A DNA stretch of 64,000 nucleotides from Marmoricola endophyticus (GTDB lineage: Bacteria; Actinomycetota; Actinomycetes; Propionibacteriales; Nocardioidaceae). Positions 32,983 to 42,739 of this stretch are shown one piece after another (position 1 is the first letter of the stretch; every line of letters begins with the position of its first letter). The notes beneath the pieces are model-generated. The model had not been told where the DNA came from, searched no databases, and saw only the letters and a program-made list of their open reading frames with translations. A program made the translations under genes and the position numbers. The stretch is from positions 2,435,984 to 2,499,983 of the forward strand of contig NZ_BMKQ01000001.1 of the NCBI RefSeq assembly GCF_014644415.1. Direction: 5' to 3'.

Positions 32983-34155
32983 CTACGCGCAGTCGCCGGT
33001 GCTGACCTCGTCGTCGCTGCTGATCCCCTGGGCGGCGGCCGTACGCACCTGGCCGGCGGTGAGGGCGTACCCGGTGTCGTCGTCGCTGACCGACGCGGCG
33101 AACACCACGCCCAGGACCCGGCCCGCGGTCGAGACCAGGGGGCCGCCGGAGTTGCCGGGCCGGATGACCCCACGCACCGAGAAGACCTGCCGGGTGACGG
33201 TCGAGTCGCCGTAGATGTCGGGTGAGCGCAGACGCTGCTCGGCGCGGATACGGGCGGGCTGGGCGTCGTACGGGCCGTCCTCGGGGTAGCCGAGCGCGGC
33301 GCCGACCTGGTCCCGCTTGCCCGCCTGCGAGAACCGGAGGAACGGTCCCTGCAGGCTGGGGACCTCGAGGACCGCGACGTCGGAGTCGGAGTCGTAGTAG
33401 ACGACCTCGGCGCGTCGCAGCTCCCCGTCCACGACCACGCGCGGGTCGGAGACGCCGGCGACGACGTGCGCGTTGGTCATCACCCGCTCGGGGTTGTAGA
33501 GGAAGCCGCTGCCTTCGACGCCCTGACCGCACTTGTTGTTGCCGCGGATCTTGAACACGCTCTTCTGCGCCCGCTGGATGTCGGGGTCGCGCAGCACCCG
33601 GCGGCCGGCCGGCCCGACCTCGACGATGCGCTCGCGGGCGAACGGCTCGAGGTAGCTGGGGAAGAAGCTGTCGCCCACGACGTTGTTGAACGACCGCAGC
33701 GCCCCCTGCGCCGAGGCCGGCATCACGCCGTCGACCTCGCTGAGCACCGCCGAGTTGCGTACGAGGTTGGCGACGCCGGGAATGTTGGAGCCGCTGACCG
33801 CGACACCCAGCATCCAGGTCACCACGAGCACCGCGACGACGCTCAGCGCGGCGCCGCCGACGGCGTCCACCGAGCGGGCCGGCTGCCAGGTGATCGCGTC
33901 GCGGACGTTGCCGCCGAAGTACTGCAGCGACGCCTGGCCGATCGACGCGCAGATCAGCACCACGAAGACCGCGAGCAAAGACACGCCCACCGACGGGTCC
34001 AGCCCGCCGAGAAGGTGCGGCGAGATCCAGATGCCGAGCAGCCCGCCGAGCACCAGACCGACGGTCGCGAAGGCGCCGGAGATGAACCCCTGCCAGTAGC
34101 CGGACACGGCGTACGCGAGGAGGAGGACGACCAGCGCCCAGTCGAGGAGGTTCAC
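32983..34155 (-). CDS. marP: Membrane-bound serine protease MarP
   Basis: A 390-residue periplasmic protease anchored by four N-terminal membrane helices (CvpA-like region, residues about 1-130). The trypsin-like domain has His in TNAHVV, Asp in DSDVAVLEV and Ser in RPGNSGGPLVS. Two cysteines (NKCGQG and the C-terminal TGDCA) could form a disulfide as in the mycobacterial protein. MarP in M. tuberculosis supports survival in acid and activates a peptidoglycan hydrolase. The GTG start overlaps the NUDIX stop by four bases; it is the last gene of the nth-tlpA-nudix-marP operon. Confidence 0.92.
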   Translation of the reverse strand: MNLLDWALVVLLLAYAVSGYWQGFISGAFATVGLVLGGLLGIWISPHLLGGLDPSVGVSLLAVFVVLICASIGQASLQYFGGNVRDAITWQPARSVDAVGGAALSVVAVLVVTWMLGVAVSGSNIPGVANLVRNSAVLSEVDGVMPASAQGALRSFNNVVGDSFFPSYLEPFARERIVEVGPAGRRVLRDPDIQRAQKSVFKIRGNNKCGQGVEGSGFLYNPERVMTNAHVVAGVSDPRVVVDGELRRAEVVYYDSDSDVAVLEVPSLQGPFLRFSQAGKRDQVGAALGYPEDGPYDAQPARIRAEQRLRSPDIYGDSTVTRQVFSVRGVIRPGNSGGPLVSTAGRVLGVVFAASVSDDDTGYALTAGQVRTAAAQGISSDDEVSTGDCA

Positions 34156-34859
34156 CCGCGGCCTCCCCGGGAGCGGTCCGGCGCCCGGGGCACCCGCCCC
34201 TGCAGCATGTAGTCGGGCAGCTCCTGCTCGCGCGACTCGTCCCAGGGCTGCGTCCACCCGAGGTGGTCGAAGAGTCGGGTGATGATGCCGGCCGTGAAGC
34301 CCCACAGCACGAGCCGAGTCGGGCCGACGAGGAATCCCGGGCTGCGGTAGCCGGTCGGGTGCGTGACCGTCACCCGTCGCTCGGGGTCCAGCAGGTCGGC
34401 GATCGGTACGCGGAGGACCGCTTCCACCTCGTCGGGGGACCCGATCGCGAGCGGCGTCGGGTCGCGCCACCAGGCGAGGACGGGCGTCACCGCGAAGTTG
34501 CTCGGCGGCAGCCAGAGCTGCGGCAGCGTCGCGAACACGTCGACGCCGTCCGGGTCGAGCGCGACCTCCTCGTACGCCTCCCGCAGCGCCGCCTCGGCGG
34601 GCGACTCGCCCGGCTCCAGCGAACCGCCCGGGAAGGAGATCTGGCCGGGGTGGCTGCGCATGTCGTGGTTGCGCTCGGTCAGGACGAGCTCGGGGCCGCG
34701 GGCGCCTCCCACGTCGCCGAACAGCATGAGGACCGCACCCTGCCGCGCGTCGGACCCCTCCGGCGGCACGAAGCGCGTGAGGTCCTCGGCACGGATCGTC
34801 CGTGCGCCCTCGGCGACGGGTCGCAGCCACGCCGGCAGCTGCTCGACGTCGGTGGTCAC
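34152..34859 (-). CDS. NUDIX hydrolase (CoA pyrophosphatase type)
   Basis: A 235-residue NUDIX protein with a well-formed box: GGSLEPGESPAEAALREAYEEVALD. The preceding RNHDMRSHPGQISFPGG is the UPF0035/NudL signature of CoA diphosphatases, which trim coenzyme A to phosphopantetheine and 3',5'-ADP. The GTG start overlaps the stop of the TlpA-like gene and its own stop overlaps marP, so all four genes of this operon are coupled. It is the Rv3672c counterpart by position. Confidence 0.9.
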   Translation of the reverse strand: MTTDVEQLPAWLRPVAEGARTIRAEDLTRFVPPEGSDARQGAVLMLFGDVGGARGPELVLTERNHDMRSHPGQISFPGGSLEPGESPAEAALREAYEEVALDPDGVDVFATLPQLWLPPSNFAVTPVLAWWRDPTPLAIGSPDEVEAVLRVPIADLLDPERRVTVTHPTGYRSPGFLVGPTRLVLWGFTAGIITRLFDHLGWTQPWDESREQELPDYMLQGRVPRAPDRSRGGRG

Positions 34860-35356
34860 AGATCGACCTCGAGGTGGGTACGGACGAGGTCCTCGAGCTG
34901 GGAGACACTCTTGATCTCGACGTACGCGCTGTAGGCGATGCGGCCCTTCGCGTCGATGAGGAACAGCTGCGGCAGAGCCGGCCGCGGGCCGCCGAGGTGT
35001 CGGTCGGGGTCGGTCACCAAGGGATAGGTCAGACCCACCTTCTCGGCGAGGGCGCGGGCCCGCGCCGGCTGCGGGTCGAACCAGTCGACACCGAGCACCG
35101 GGAGCTGCGGGTGGGCCCGGTGGAACGCCTCGTACTTCGGCAGCTCGTCCTTGCACGGTCCGCACCACTGGGCCCACAGGTTGATCACCATCGGCCCGCG
35201 CAGGTCGCCGGTCCGCACGGCCTGCCCCCCGGGGCCGAGGGGCTGCAGGGTCGCGCTCGGCAGGCGCGTGGACTCGGGCTTCGGCGCCGTGCTCCCGCAC
35301 GCGGCAAGGGCGGTCGCGAGCACCAGCGCGAGAAGCGCGGCGGTGGCCCGCCTCAT
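34856..35356 (-). CDS. TlpA-like thioredoxin lipoprotein
   Basis: A 166-residue extracytoplasmic thiol-disulfide protein. Residues 1-20 are a lipoprotein signal ([19 protein letters not shown], lipobox LAAC). The redox site is [15 protein letters not shown] (residues about 65-79), in a TlpA/ResA-like fold with a conserved cis-Pro in [11 protein letters not shown]. It likely reduces or oxidises cysteines of exported proteins such as MarP or cytochrome partners. The ATG overlaps the nth stop by four bases. Confidence 0.9.
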   Translation of the reverse strand: MRRATAALLALVLATALAACGSTAPKPESTRLPSATLQPLGPGGQAVRTGDLRGPMVINLWAQWCGPCKDELPKYEAFHRAHPQLPVLGVDWFDPQPARARALAEKVGLTYPLVTDPDRHLGGPRPALPQLFLIDAKGRIAYSAYVEIKSVSQLEDLVRTHLEVDL

Positions 35357-36069
35357 GCGGGACCAGACGTGCGGACGAGCGCGGCGGCGACCTCGGGGTC
35401 GGTCGGACCCTCGCCGTACGACGGGCACCAGCGCGCGACGGGGCACGCCCCGCAGGCCGGCTTCTTGGCGTGGCAGCGGCGGCGACCGTGCCAGATCAGG
35501 TGGTGGGAGAGCATCGTCCAGTCCTTGCGGGGGAACAGCGCACCGACCGCGTGCTCGACCTTGACCGGGTCGGTCTCGTCGGTCCAGCCCAGCCGGCGCG
35601 CCAGGCGGCCGAAGTGGGTGTCGACGGTGATGCCGGGGACGTCGAAGGCGTTGCCGAGGACGACGTTCGCGGTCTTGCGGCCGACGCCGGGAAGGGTCAC
35701 GAGGTCCTCCAGCCGAGGCGGGACCTGTCCGTCGTACCGCTCGACGAGGGCGGCCGAGAGCTTCAGCAGCGACTCGGTCTTCGCCCGGAAGAAGCCGAGC
35801 GGGCCGACCAGCTGCTCGAGGTGTGCCCGGTCCGCGCCCGCCATCGACTTCGCGTCGGGGTACGCCGCGAACAGCGCCGGGCTGGCCTTGTTGACGCGTA
35901 CGTCGGTGGTCTGGGCGGACAGGACCGTCACGCAGAGCAGCTGGAACGGGTCGTCGAAGTCCAGCTCCGCGTGGGCGTCGGGGTACGTTTCGGCAAGCAC
36001 CCGATCGACCTTGCGGGCCCGTCGCACCAAGGCCGTGTCGGGCCGCGGTCCGGGGGAAGCAGCAGGCAC
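35353..36069 (-). CDS. nth: Endonuclease III
   Basis: A base-excision repair DNA glycosylase/AP lyase for oxidised pyrimidines, 238 residues. It has the helix-hairpin-helix [20 protein letters not shown] with the catalytic Lys, the catalytic Asp in [16 protein letters not shown], and a C-terminal 4Fe-4S loop C-x6-C-x2-C-x5-C ([17 protein letters not shown]). The GTG start has TAGGCT seven bases upstream. It is divergent from crp. Confidence 0.95.
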   Translation of the reverse strand: MPAASPGPRPDTALVRRARKVDRVLAETYPDAHAELDFDDPFQLLCVTVLSAQTTDVRVNKASPALFAAYPDAKSMAGADRAHLEQLVGPLGFFRAKTESLLKLSAALVERYDGQVPPRLEDLVTLPGVGRKTANVVLGNAFDVPGITVDTHFGRLARRLGWTDETDPVKVEHAVGALFPRKDWTMLSHHLIWHGRRRCHAKKPACGACPVARWCPSYGEGPTDPEVAAALVRTSGPA

Positions 36070-36076
36070 GGAGGAG

Positions 36077-36082
36077 AGCCTA
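36077..36082 (-). promoter_or_regulatory. Leaderless -10 box of nth
   Basis: TAGGCT on the minus strand, seven bases before the GTG at 36069. Confidence 0.55.
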
Positions 36083-36161
36083 CGTGGCGGGTCGCGTGGC
36101 GCCGATCGCGCTGCTGGGACAGAATGTGACGCGTAGCACCGACCGAACGAGGAGATTAACG

Positions 36162-36839
36162 GTGGAGAACGACGTCCTGCGCCAGGGCACTCTGTTCAGC
36201 TCGCTGGACGACGAGGCTGCCGACGCCCTGCGTGCCTCGATGGGAGAGGCCACGCTGCGTCGCGGCGACACGCTCTTCCACGAAGGCGACAGCGGCGACA
36301 AGCTCTACATCGTCGTCGAGGGCAAGGTGAAGCTCGGTCGTACCTCCTCCGACGGCCGCGAGAACCTCCTCGCGATCCTCGGGCCGGGCCAGATGTTCGG
36401 CGAGCTGTCGCTCTTCGACCCCGGTCCGCGCTCGGCCACGGTCTCGGCCGTCACCGACACCTCGTTCCTCTCGTTGGCCCACGAGGACCTGCTGAAGTGG
36501 CTCGAGGGCCGTCCGGACGTCAGCCGAGGCCTGCTGCTCCAGCTCGCCAGCAGACTGCGCCGCGCCAACGACGTCGCCGCCGACCTCGTCTTCTCCGACG
36601 TCCCCGGCCGGGTCGCCAAGGCCCTGCTGGACCTCGCCGACCGCTTCGGGCGTACCGCCGACGACGGCGTGCACGTCCACCACGACCTCACCCAGGAGGA
36701 GCTCGCCCAGCTCGTCGGCGCCTCCCGCGAGACGGTGAACAAGGCGCTGGCCGACTTCGCCTCGCGCGGCTGGCTCCGCCTGGAGCCGCGTTCCGTGGTG
36801 ATCATGGACATCGAGCGGATGCGCCGCCGCTCGCGCTGA
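36162..36839 (+). CDS. crp: CRP/FNR-family cAMP-responsive regulator (Crp/GlxR)
   Basis: A global regulator of 225 residues, the length of mycobacterial CRP and GlxR. The cyclic-nucleotide domain has the phosphate-binding cassette [18 protein letters not shown] (residues about 72-89). The C-terminal helix-turn-helix is [24 protein letters not shown] (residues about 173-196). I choose the GTG at 36162 because AGGAGA lies six bases upstream; an in-frame start 26 codons earlier has no ribosome site and would run into the promoter. A GTGA-N6-TCAC site in front of hppA is a candidate target. Confidence 0.95.
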   Translation: MENDVLRQGTLFSSLDDEAADALRASMGEATLRRGDTLFHEGDSGDKLYIVVEGKVKLGRTSSDGRENLLAILGPGQMFGELSLFDPGPRSATVSAVTDTSFLSLAHEDLLKWLEGRPDVSRGLLLQLASRLRRANDVAADLVFSDVPGRVAKALLDLADRFGRTADDGVHVHHDLTQEELAQLVGASRETVNKALADFASRGWLRLEPRSVVIMDIERMRRRSR

Positions 36840-36859
36840 GCCGTTGCACCTGCCACGTT

Positions 36860-36912
36860 GAGTGGTGCCCCCTACCGGGTCGAGCTGCTGGTTCTGCGGG
36901 CTCGAGTGGTGG
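36860..36912. repeat. 22-bp-period array, three forward units, 3' of the DUF559 gene
   Basis: Units start at 36860 (GAGTGGTGC), 36882 (GAGCTGCTG, diverged) and 36904 (GAGTGGTGG), exactly 22 bp apart. They lie between the crp stop and the end of the minus-strand DUF559 remnant, facing the inverted array at 37,943. Confidence 0.8.
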
Positions 36913-36915
36913 GTT

Positions 36916-37827
36916 CTACCGGTACGTCCGGCTGCGCAGGCCCTGTCGGACCTCGTCGGTCCACAGCGCGACCGATCGCTGATCGAGCCGGTCGCCGGTG
37001 ACGACGATGACGATCCATCCGTGCTCGGTGAGCCACGCGCGCCGCTCCGCGTCGTCGGCACGGTCCTCCGGCGCGGTGTGGAACTCCTGGCCGTCTTACT
37101 CGACGGCGACCTTGTGCAGCGGGAACGCCAGGTCCAGCCGGTACGTCGGCACGCCGTCCACATCGACCCACCACTGCAGCTCCGGCACCGGCAGCCCGGC
37201 CTCGAGCAGCTCGTAGCGGACCCAGGACTCGCCGAAGGACTCCGAGCGAGCGTCGGCCATCGACAGCAACCGCCGCAGCTGCACGACCCCGCGGCGTCGC
37301 CGGAACCGGGCCGACTCCCGCGTCAGCTGCTCGACGTCGAGGCCGTGCAGCCGCAGGATCGCGTCGATCACCGCGAGGGCCGAGCGAGCGCGCATCGAGC
37401 AGCCCAGGTCCAGGGCCGTCCGCATCGCGGTCGTGACCCGCAGGCCGTGCAGCACCACCACGTCTCGTACGCGGAGGTCGCGGGTGCACCCGGCGTGGTC
37501 GGCGCGCCGAGTGGGTGTCACGAAGCGCGGCACCGAGGTCTCGATCTCGGGCAGGACCTCCTTCTCGTGGTGGTCGAGCGCGTCGACGCCGTGCAGCCAG
37601 GCCGCCGTACGGTCCCGCACGACCGAGCCCGACCGGATCACCCGGCTCACCGCCCGGCAGCGCGTCTCGATGGTGTCGGGCTGGTCGCAGCGGACGTAGA
37701 CGCCGCGCACCACCCGCCGGACGAGCCGTGCGTCGAGCGCGCACTCGAGGGCCCACGGGGTCACCCCGATCTGCTCGAGGTCGGCTCGGGTGAACGGAGT
37801 GGTCGGGAGCTCGATGACGCTCGTCAT
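36916..37827 (-). pseudogene. AbiEi-like/DUF559 nuclease-fold protein with internal stop
   Basis: The N-terminus has a winged helix like AbiEi antitoxins (FTRADLEQIGVTPWALECAL, RRVVRGVYV). The C-terminal half is a DUF559 (Vsr-like) nuclease domain: ESFGESWVRYELLEAGLPVPELQW, then YRLDLAFPLHKVAVE. Directly after this Glu, TAA (37096-37098) stops the frame. Past it the frame stays open and keeps family sequence (DGQEFHTAPEDR, then WLTEHGWIVIVV) to a TAG at 36916-36918, 302 residues in all. The family expects Tyr (TAC) or another hydrophobic residue in VEYDG, so one base change would explain the stop. The truncated form lacks most of the nuclease core. Confidence 0.82.
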
Positions 37828-37942
37828 GGCAGCACGGTGCGACACGAGCGGCACACGCCGCTGGTCCGCGTACGGGCCTGTGGACGACTACGCCGGCCGA
37901 TCGGCCTGTGGACGTTCGGCGTACCCGGCTAAACGGCAGAAC

Positions 37943-37995
37943 GCACCACTCGACCCAGGAGGGGGCACCACTCGACCCGGTGGAATGCACCACTC
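37943..37995. repeat. 22-bp-period array, three inverted units, 5' of the DUF559 gene
   Basis: GCACCACTC starts at 37943, 37965 and 37987, exactly 22 bp apart, each followed by CGAC. This is the complement of the units at 36,860, so the DUF559 gene lies between opposed arrays about 1.1 kb apart. The last unit ends 12 bases before the stop of the next minus-strand gene. Confidence 0.9.
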
Positions 37996-38006
37996 GACGG
38001 TGTGGG

Positions 38007-38438
38007 TCAGCCCTTGCGGTCCTTGAGCACGGCCTGGGTCTTCTTCGCCTCGGCGATGGCCCGCTTGGGCGGGCCGGCCTTGTTGATGCTGCGGTAGCCG
38101 AGGAACCCGAGCAGTCCGGCGACCAGGAGGTAGAACGCGAACACGATCAGGTAGCACCAGGCGAGGTTCAGCCCGGTCAGGTGGATCAGGTACGCGATCG
38201 CGACCGAGAGCATGATGATCGCCAGCACGCCGATGAACGCAGCGGCCGCGAAGAGCACGACGCCCATCACGCCGACGCGCACCGAGAACTTCAGCTCGGA
38301 CTTGGCGAGCTCGATCTCCTTGCGGACCAGCAGCGAGACGTTCCGGCTGACGTCGACGGCGAGCTTGCCGATGGTGGGGTCGTCGGCCGGGTCGTTCACG
38401 GACGGTGTGGCAGGGGCCGACTTGTCGAGCTGCGCCAT
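38007..38438 (-). CDS. Small membrane protein, actinobacterial holin-X family
   Basis: A 143-residue protein with two hydrophobic spans (VGVMGVVLFAAAAFIGVLAIIMLSVAIAYLI, and LAWCYLIVFAFYLLVAGLLGFLGY, residues about 56-115), preceded by an amphipathic helix (LAVDVSRNVSLLVRKEIELAKSELK). This is the layout of the phage holin superfamily III/Holin-X proteins that are chromosomal in many actinobacteria; lysis is not implied. A GAGAGGAAC site precedes the ATG. Same place as Rv3669, near acs. Role unknown, possibly membrane organisation. Confidence 0.8.
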   Translation of the reverse strand: MAQLDKSAPATPSVNDPADDPTIGKLAVDVSRNVSLLVRKEIELAKSELKFSVRVGVMGVVLFAAAAFIGVLAIIMLSVAIAYLIHLTGLNLAWCYLIVFAFYLLVAGLLGFLGYRSINKAGPPKRAIAEAKKTQAVLKDRKG

Positions 38439-38544
38439 GGGTTCCTCTCGCGGTGGTACGCCTGAGCCTAGGCGAAACGGGCGGGGACGTGCACGACCGC
38501 ACCCCTGCCCGACGTGCGACGGGCCGGGGTGCGGTCGCGGCGGA

Positions 38545-40542
38545 TCAGTCCTCGCCGCCCGAGGAGGAGCCGTCCTTGATCAGGTCCATCACCGTCGAGT
38601 CGGCCAGCGTGGTGACGTCGCCGACCTCGCGGTTCTCTGCGACGTCCTTGAGCAGACGCCGCATGATTTTGCCCGAGCGGGTCTTGGGCAGCTCGGGGAC
38701 GACCATGATCTGGCGCGGCTTGGCGATCGCTCCGATCTCCTTCTGGACGTGCATCCGGAGCTCCTGGATGAGGTCGTCAGAGGCCTCCTCGCCGCCCTGG
38801 AGGGCCGACTCCCGCAGGATCACGAACGCGCAGACCGCCTGGCCGGTGGTCTCGTCGGCGGCCCCGACGACCGCGGCCTCGGCGACCTTCGGGTGCGAGA
38901 CCAGCGCGGACTCGATCTCGGTGGTCGACATCCGGTGCCCGGAGACGTTCATGACGTCGTCCACGCGGCCCAGCAGCCACAGGTCGCCGTCCTCGTCCTT
39001 CTTAGCCCCGTCGCCGGCGAAGTAGTAGCCCTGGTCGGCGAAGCGCGACCAGTAGGTCTCCTTGAACCGCTCGTCGTCACCCCACAGGGTGCGCAGCATC
39101 GCCGGCCAGGGCTCGGTGATGACCAGCAGCCCGCCCTCACCGTCGCCGACCGGCGTGCCCTCGTCGTCGACCACCTCGGCGGAGATCCCGGGGAACGCGG
39201 TCATCGCCGAGCCGGGCTTGCCGTGGGTGACGCCGGGCAGCGGGGTGATCATGTGACCGCCGGTCTCCGTCTGCCACCAGGTGTCCATCACCGGGGCCTT
39301 GCCGGCGCCGATGGTGTCGCGGTACCAGACGTACGCCTCGGGGTTGATCGGCTCGCCGACCGAGCCCAGCACCCGCAGGGTGGACAGGTCGTACTCCTCG
39401 GGGATCTCCGAGCCCCACTTCATGAAGGTACGGATCGCCGTGGGCGCGCAGTAGAGGATGGTGACGCCGTACTTCTGCACGATCTCCCACCAGCGACCCT
39501 TGTGCGGGGTGTCGGGCGTGCCCTCGTACATCACGCTGGTCGTCCCGTTGGCGAGCGGGCCGTAGACGATGTAGCTGTGGCCGGTGATCCAGCCGATGTC
39601 GGCCGCGGTCCAGAAGACGTCGGTCTCGGGCTTGAGGTCGAACGTCGCCCAGTGCGTGTACGAGGTCTGCACGAGGTAGCCGCCGGTGGTGTGCAGGATG
39701 CCCTTCGGCTTGCCGGTCGTGCCCGAGGTGTACATGACGAACAGCGGGTGCTCGGCGTCGAACTGCTCCGGGGTGTGCTCGGTCGAGGCGCCGCCGACGG
39801 CGTCGTGCCACCAGACGTCGAGGGAGTCGTTCCACTCCACGTCCTGACCGGTGCGCTGCACGACGAGCACGTTGGTCACGAGGTCGGCGTCCTCCTGCGC
39901 GACCTTCGCGACGGCCTCGTCGACGGCGGGCTTGAGGCCGGAGGGTGCGCCGCGGCGGTAGCCGCCGTCGGAGGTGACGATCACCTTCGCCTCGCAGTCC
40001 AGCACCCGGCTGGCCAGGGCGTCGGAGGAGAAGCCGCCGAAGACGACGGTGTGGATGGCACCGAGGCGCGCACAGGCGAGCATCGCGATCGCGGTCTCGG
40101 GGATCATCGGCATGTAGATCGCCACCCGGTCGCCCGTGCCGACGCCCATGTCGCTCAGCGCGTTGGCCGCCTGGCTGACCTCGTCCTTCAGCTGGGCGTA
40201 GGTGATGTCGCGGGTGTCGTCCTCCGGCTCGCCGATCCAGTGGATCGCCACCCGGTCGCCGTTGCCGGCCTCGACGTGCCGGTCGACGCAGTTGTACGAG
40301 GCGTTCAGCGTGCCGCCGACGAACCACTTGGCGAACGGCGGGTCGTCCCAGTCGAGGACCCGGTCCCACCGCTGGCCCCACTCCAGCCGCTCGGCGGCCT
40401 TCTCCCAGAAGCCGAGCCGGTCGGCGGCGGCGTCGTCGTACGTCTGCTGGGTGACGTTCGCCTGCGCGACCAGGTCCTCCTGCGGGGCGTAGCGCCGCTC
40501 CTCGTGGCTGAGGCTGGCCAGGGTCTCGGACTTGTCGTTCAT
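38545..40542 (-). CDS. acs: Acetyl-CoA synthetase
   Basis: AMP-forming acetate-CoA ligase of 665 residues. It shows [30 protein letters not shown] near the start, [13 protein letters not shown], the nucleotide loop [27 protein letters not shown] and the C-terminal [16 protein letters not shown], whose Lys is the usual acetylation switch. I choose the third of three closely spaced ATGs (MNDKSETLA) because GGAGATGAGC precedes it; a start four codons earlier is possible. A SatP-type acetate permease lies upstream on the same strand. Confidence 0.95.
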   Translation of the reverse strand: MNDKSETLASLSHEERRYAPQEDLVAQANVTQQTYDDAAADRLGFWEKAAERLEWGQRWDRVLDWDDPPFAKWFVGGTLNASYNCVDRHVEAGNGDRVAIHWIGEPEDDTRDITYAQLKDEVSQAANALSDMGVGTGDRVAIYMPMIPETAIAMLACARLGAIHTVVFGGFSSDALASRVLDCEAKVIVTSDGGYRRGAPSGLKPAVDEAVAKVAQEDADLVTNVLVVQRTGQDVEWNDSLDVWWHDAVGGASTEHTPEQFDAEHPLFVMYTSGTTGKPKGILHTTGGYLVQTSYTHWATFDLKPETDVFWTAADIGWITGHSYIVYGPLANGTTSVMYEGTPDTPHKGRWWEIVQKYGVTILYCAPTAIRTFMKWGSEIPEEYDLSTLRVLGSVGEPINPEAYVWYRDTIGAGKAPVMDTWWQTETGGHMITPLPGVTHGKPGSAMTAFPGISAEVVDDEGTPVGDGEGGLLVITEPWPAMLRTLWGDDERFKETYWSRFADQGYYFAGDGAKKDEDGDLWLLGRVDDVMNVSGHRMSTTEIESALVSHPKVAEAAVVGAADETTGQAVCAFVILRESALQGGEEASDDLIQELRMHVQKEIGAIAKPRQIMVVPELPKTRSGKIMRRLLKDVAENREVGDVTTLADSTVMDLIKDGSSSGGED

Positions 40543-40660
40543 GCTCATCTCCATCGATGGGGTGGAAGGCCGTTCATCGCCGGGTGCTGGTCAGGCTAGC
40601 CGGGCCGGACCGTCGCGTGACCTGCCCGGCAGGGCAGGAGCACGCGCCCGTCGGGCCGGT

Positions 40661-41308
40661 CTAGGACCGCTCTCCCATCGGCACCAGCGACCGGCCGTGG
40701 GTGTACGCCGTGACGCCGCCGAAGGAGGCGTACCAGGCGGCCAGGGCGGTGAGGATGCCGACGTACCCGCCGGCCTTGACCAGTCCCTCGACGCCGGCCA
40801 TGTTGCCGATGCCGAGCAGCAGGAAGGTCACCGTCAGCAGCTCGAAGACCGTCAGCACGGCGACGCTCTCCTTCGTGGCCGCGACCGTCATGTACGCGGT
40901 GAAGACGCCCCAGACGATCAGGTAGAGGCCGAGCCCCTTGCCGATGTCGCCCTCGGGGATGCCGTAGCCCTCCAGGTGCGCGGTCAGCCACCAGAAGGAC
41001 AGCCAGAACGCGCCGAAGGAGGAGAACGCGGTCGCGCCGAAGACGTTGCCCTTGGCGAACTCCCACATCCCGGCGAGCAGCTGCGCACCGCCGCCGTACG
41101 CCAGCGCGAGGCCGAAGACGACCGGCTCGACGGTCTCGGGCACCAGGCCGGCGTTGACGAAGCTGAGCACCATCGTGGTCATCGCGAAGGCACCGAGGCC
41201 GAGGGGTGCGGGGTTGGCGATGTGGCTGCCGAAGCCGGTGGGCGCCGACTCGGAGGGAGCCTGCGGGCTCGACGGGCCGGGCGGCATGGATCGTTTCGCG
41301 CGGGACAC
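40661..41308 (-). CDS. Acetate uptake transporter, GPR1/FUN34/YaaH (SatP) family
   Basis: A 215-residue membrane protein with six predicted helices. The family motif NPAPLGLGAFAMTTMVLS (residues about 31-48) is intact, followed by FGLALAYGGGAQLLAGMWEFAKGNVFGATAFSSFGAFWLS. These proteins transport acetate or succinate with protons. It lies 118 bases upstream of acs on the same strand, so uptake and activation of acetate are probably co-regulated. The GTG start has an AGGAGG site. Confidence 0.92.
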   Translation of the reverse strand: MSRAKRSMPPGPSSPQAPSESAPTGFGSHIANPAPLGLGAFAMTTMVLSFVNAGLVPETVEPVVFGLALAYGGGAQLLAGMWEFAKGNVFGATAFSSFGAFWLSFWWLTAHLEGYGIPEGDIGKGLGLYLIVWGVFTAYMTVAATKESVAVLTVFELLTVTFLLLGIGNMAGVEGLVKAGGYVGILTALAAWYASFGGVTAYTHGRSLVPMGERS

Positions 41309-41388
41309 GGGGTCCTCCTAGGGGCCGAGAGTGGTGTGACGGACGTTACTCCCGTCCACGGACGACCTGCGGCGGGCACAGTGGGGTC

Positions 41389-42729
41389 GTGCGCGGACAC
41401 CGGGGTGATGCGGTCCTCACCGCGCTCACGGTCGCGCTCGGCGCGGTGTCGCTCGGCTTCTGCGTGTGGGTGTGGAGCCGCACGCAGGGCCTGCTCGCCA
41501 CGGTGGCCGGCCTCGGCACGCTCTCCGAGAACGACGCGAACTTCCTCGGGCTGCTCTCGCTGGACCTGCTGCTGCTCATGGTGCTGCTCCTCGCGCGGCT
41601 GCCCTGGCTCGAGCGCACCTGGGGCAGGCACGTCGTCGTACGACTCCACCGCTGGCTGGGGATCGCCTCGCTCGCGCTGATGCTCGGCCACGTCGGCCTC
41701 TTCGCGCTCTCGCGCGCGACCCGTGGCGGTCCGGTGAGCGGCGGCGAGGCGCTGCTGCGGCTCTTCGTCACCGACCGGCACATGCTGCTGGCCAGCATCG
41801 GCACCGCGCTCGTGGTCCTGGTGGCGCTGACCTCGTGGTGTCGGGTGCGCCGGGTGCTGCGCTACGAGCTGTGGCACCTGGTCCACCTGTGGGCGTACGT
41901 CGGCACGGGCCTGGTCCTCCCGCACGTCCTCGTCGCCGCGGACCTCGGCGTGGGGGTGGTCGCGGCGTTCTGGTGGGGCCTGTACGTCCTCACGCTCGCC
42001 GCGGTGCTGTGGTTCCGCGTGCTGGTGCCGGTGCTCCGCTCCCGGCGGCACGCGCTGCGGGTGCTGGCGACCGAGCCGGAGGCGGCCGGCGCGGTCAGCA
42101 TCACCGTGGGCGGGCGCGACCTCGAGCGGCTCGGTGCCCGCGCGGGACAGTTCCTGACCTGGCGGCTCGGACGCTGGACCCAGGCCCACCCGTACTCGCT
42201 GTCGGCCGCGCCGAGTGCCGAGGCGCTGCGGATCACCGCCGCGACCGACGGCGACGACGGTCTGCGGCTGGCCGCGCTCGCGCCGGGCACGAGGGTGTCG
42301 GTGGAGGGGCCGTACGGGCCGGTCGGCGTCGGGGCACGCCACCACGACCGGCTGCTCCTGGTCGCGGCCGGGATCGGCGTGACGCCCTACCGGGCGGTGC
42401 TCGAGGAGCTGCCGCTGCGCCCGGGCGAGGTGACGCTGCTGCACCGGGTGCACGGCGAGGCGGTGCTCGCCGACGAGATCGACCGGCTGGCGGCCCGGCG
42501 CGGGATCGAGGTGGTGCGGCTGGTCGGCCCGCGGCGCGAGGAGTGGTCGTGGCTCCCCGTCGGCACCGAGGGATCGGACGAGGACGTCCTGCAGCGGCTC
42601 GTCCCCGACGTCGCCGACTGCGACGTCCGGGTCTGCGGGCCGGAGGAGTGGAGCGAGCAGGTGCGGTGGGTGCTGCGCGCCTGCGGGGTACGACGACGAG
42701 ACGTCCGCGAGGAGCGGTTCGGCTGGTGA
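41389..42729 (+). CDS. Ferric reductase-like flavocytochrome
   Basis: A 446-residue membrane oxidoreductase. The first 220 residues hold about six helices with paired histidines for b-type haem (HRWLGIASLALMLGHVGLF; WHLVHLWAYVGTGLVLPHVL). The rest is a ferredoxin-NADP reductase-like module with FAD site HPYSLSAAPS, GPYGPVG and the NAD(P) region LLVAAGIGVTPYRAVLEEL. There is no 2Fe-2S domain. Similar proteins pass electrons from NAD(P)H across the membrane to ferric iron or other acceptors. The start is a GTG without a clear ribosome site. It converges on a methyltransferase gene. Confidence 0.85.
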   Translation: MRGHRGDAVLTALTVALGAVSLGFCVWVWSRTQGLLATVAGLGTLSENDANFLGLLSLDLLLLMVLLLARLPWLERTWGRHVVVRLHRWLGIASLALMLGHVGLFALSRATRGGPVSGGEALLRLFVTDRHMLLASIGTALVVLVALTSWCRVRRVLRYELWHLVHLWAYVGTGLVLPHVLVAADLGVGVVAAFWWGLYVLTLAAVLWFRVLVPVLRSRRHALRVLATEPEAAGAVSITVGGRDLERLGARAGQFLTWRLGRWTQAHPYSLSAAPSAEALRITAATDGDDGLRLAALAPGTRVSVEGPYGPVGVGARHHDRLLLVAAGIGVTPYRAVLEELPLRPGEVTLLHRVHGEAVLADEIDRLAARRGIEVVRLVGPRREEWSWLPVGTEGSDEDVLQRLVPDVADCDVRVCGPEEWSEQVRWVLRACGVRRRDVREERFGW

Positions 42730-42739
42730 GGCCGGACGC

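Noticed and set aside
36124-36139. CRP-like half site TGTGACGCGTAGCACC before crp (autoregulation)
   Set aside because: Only one half matches the consensus; too weak to list as an operator.
36084-36161. Longer N-terminus for Crp from an upstream in-frame start
   Set aside because: No ribosome site; the GTG at 36162 has AGGAGA and gives the family length.
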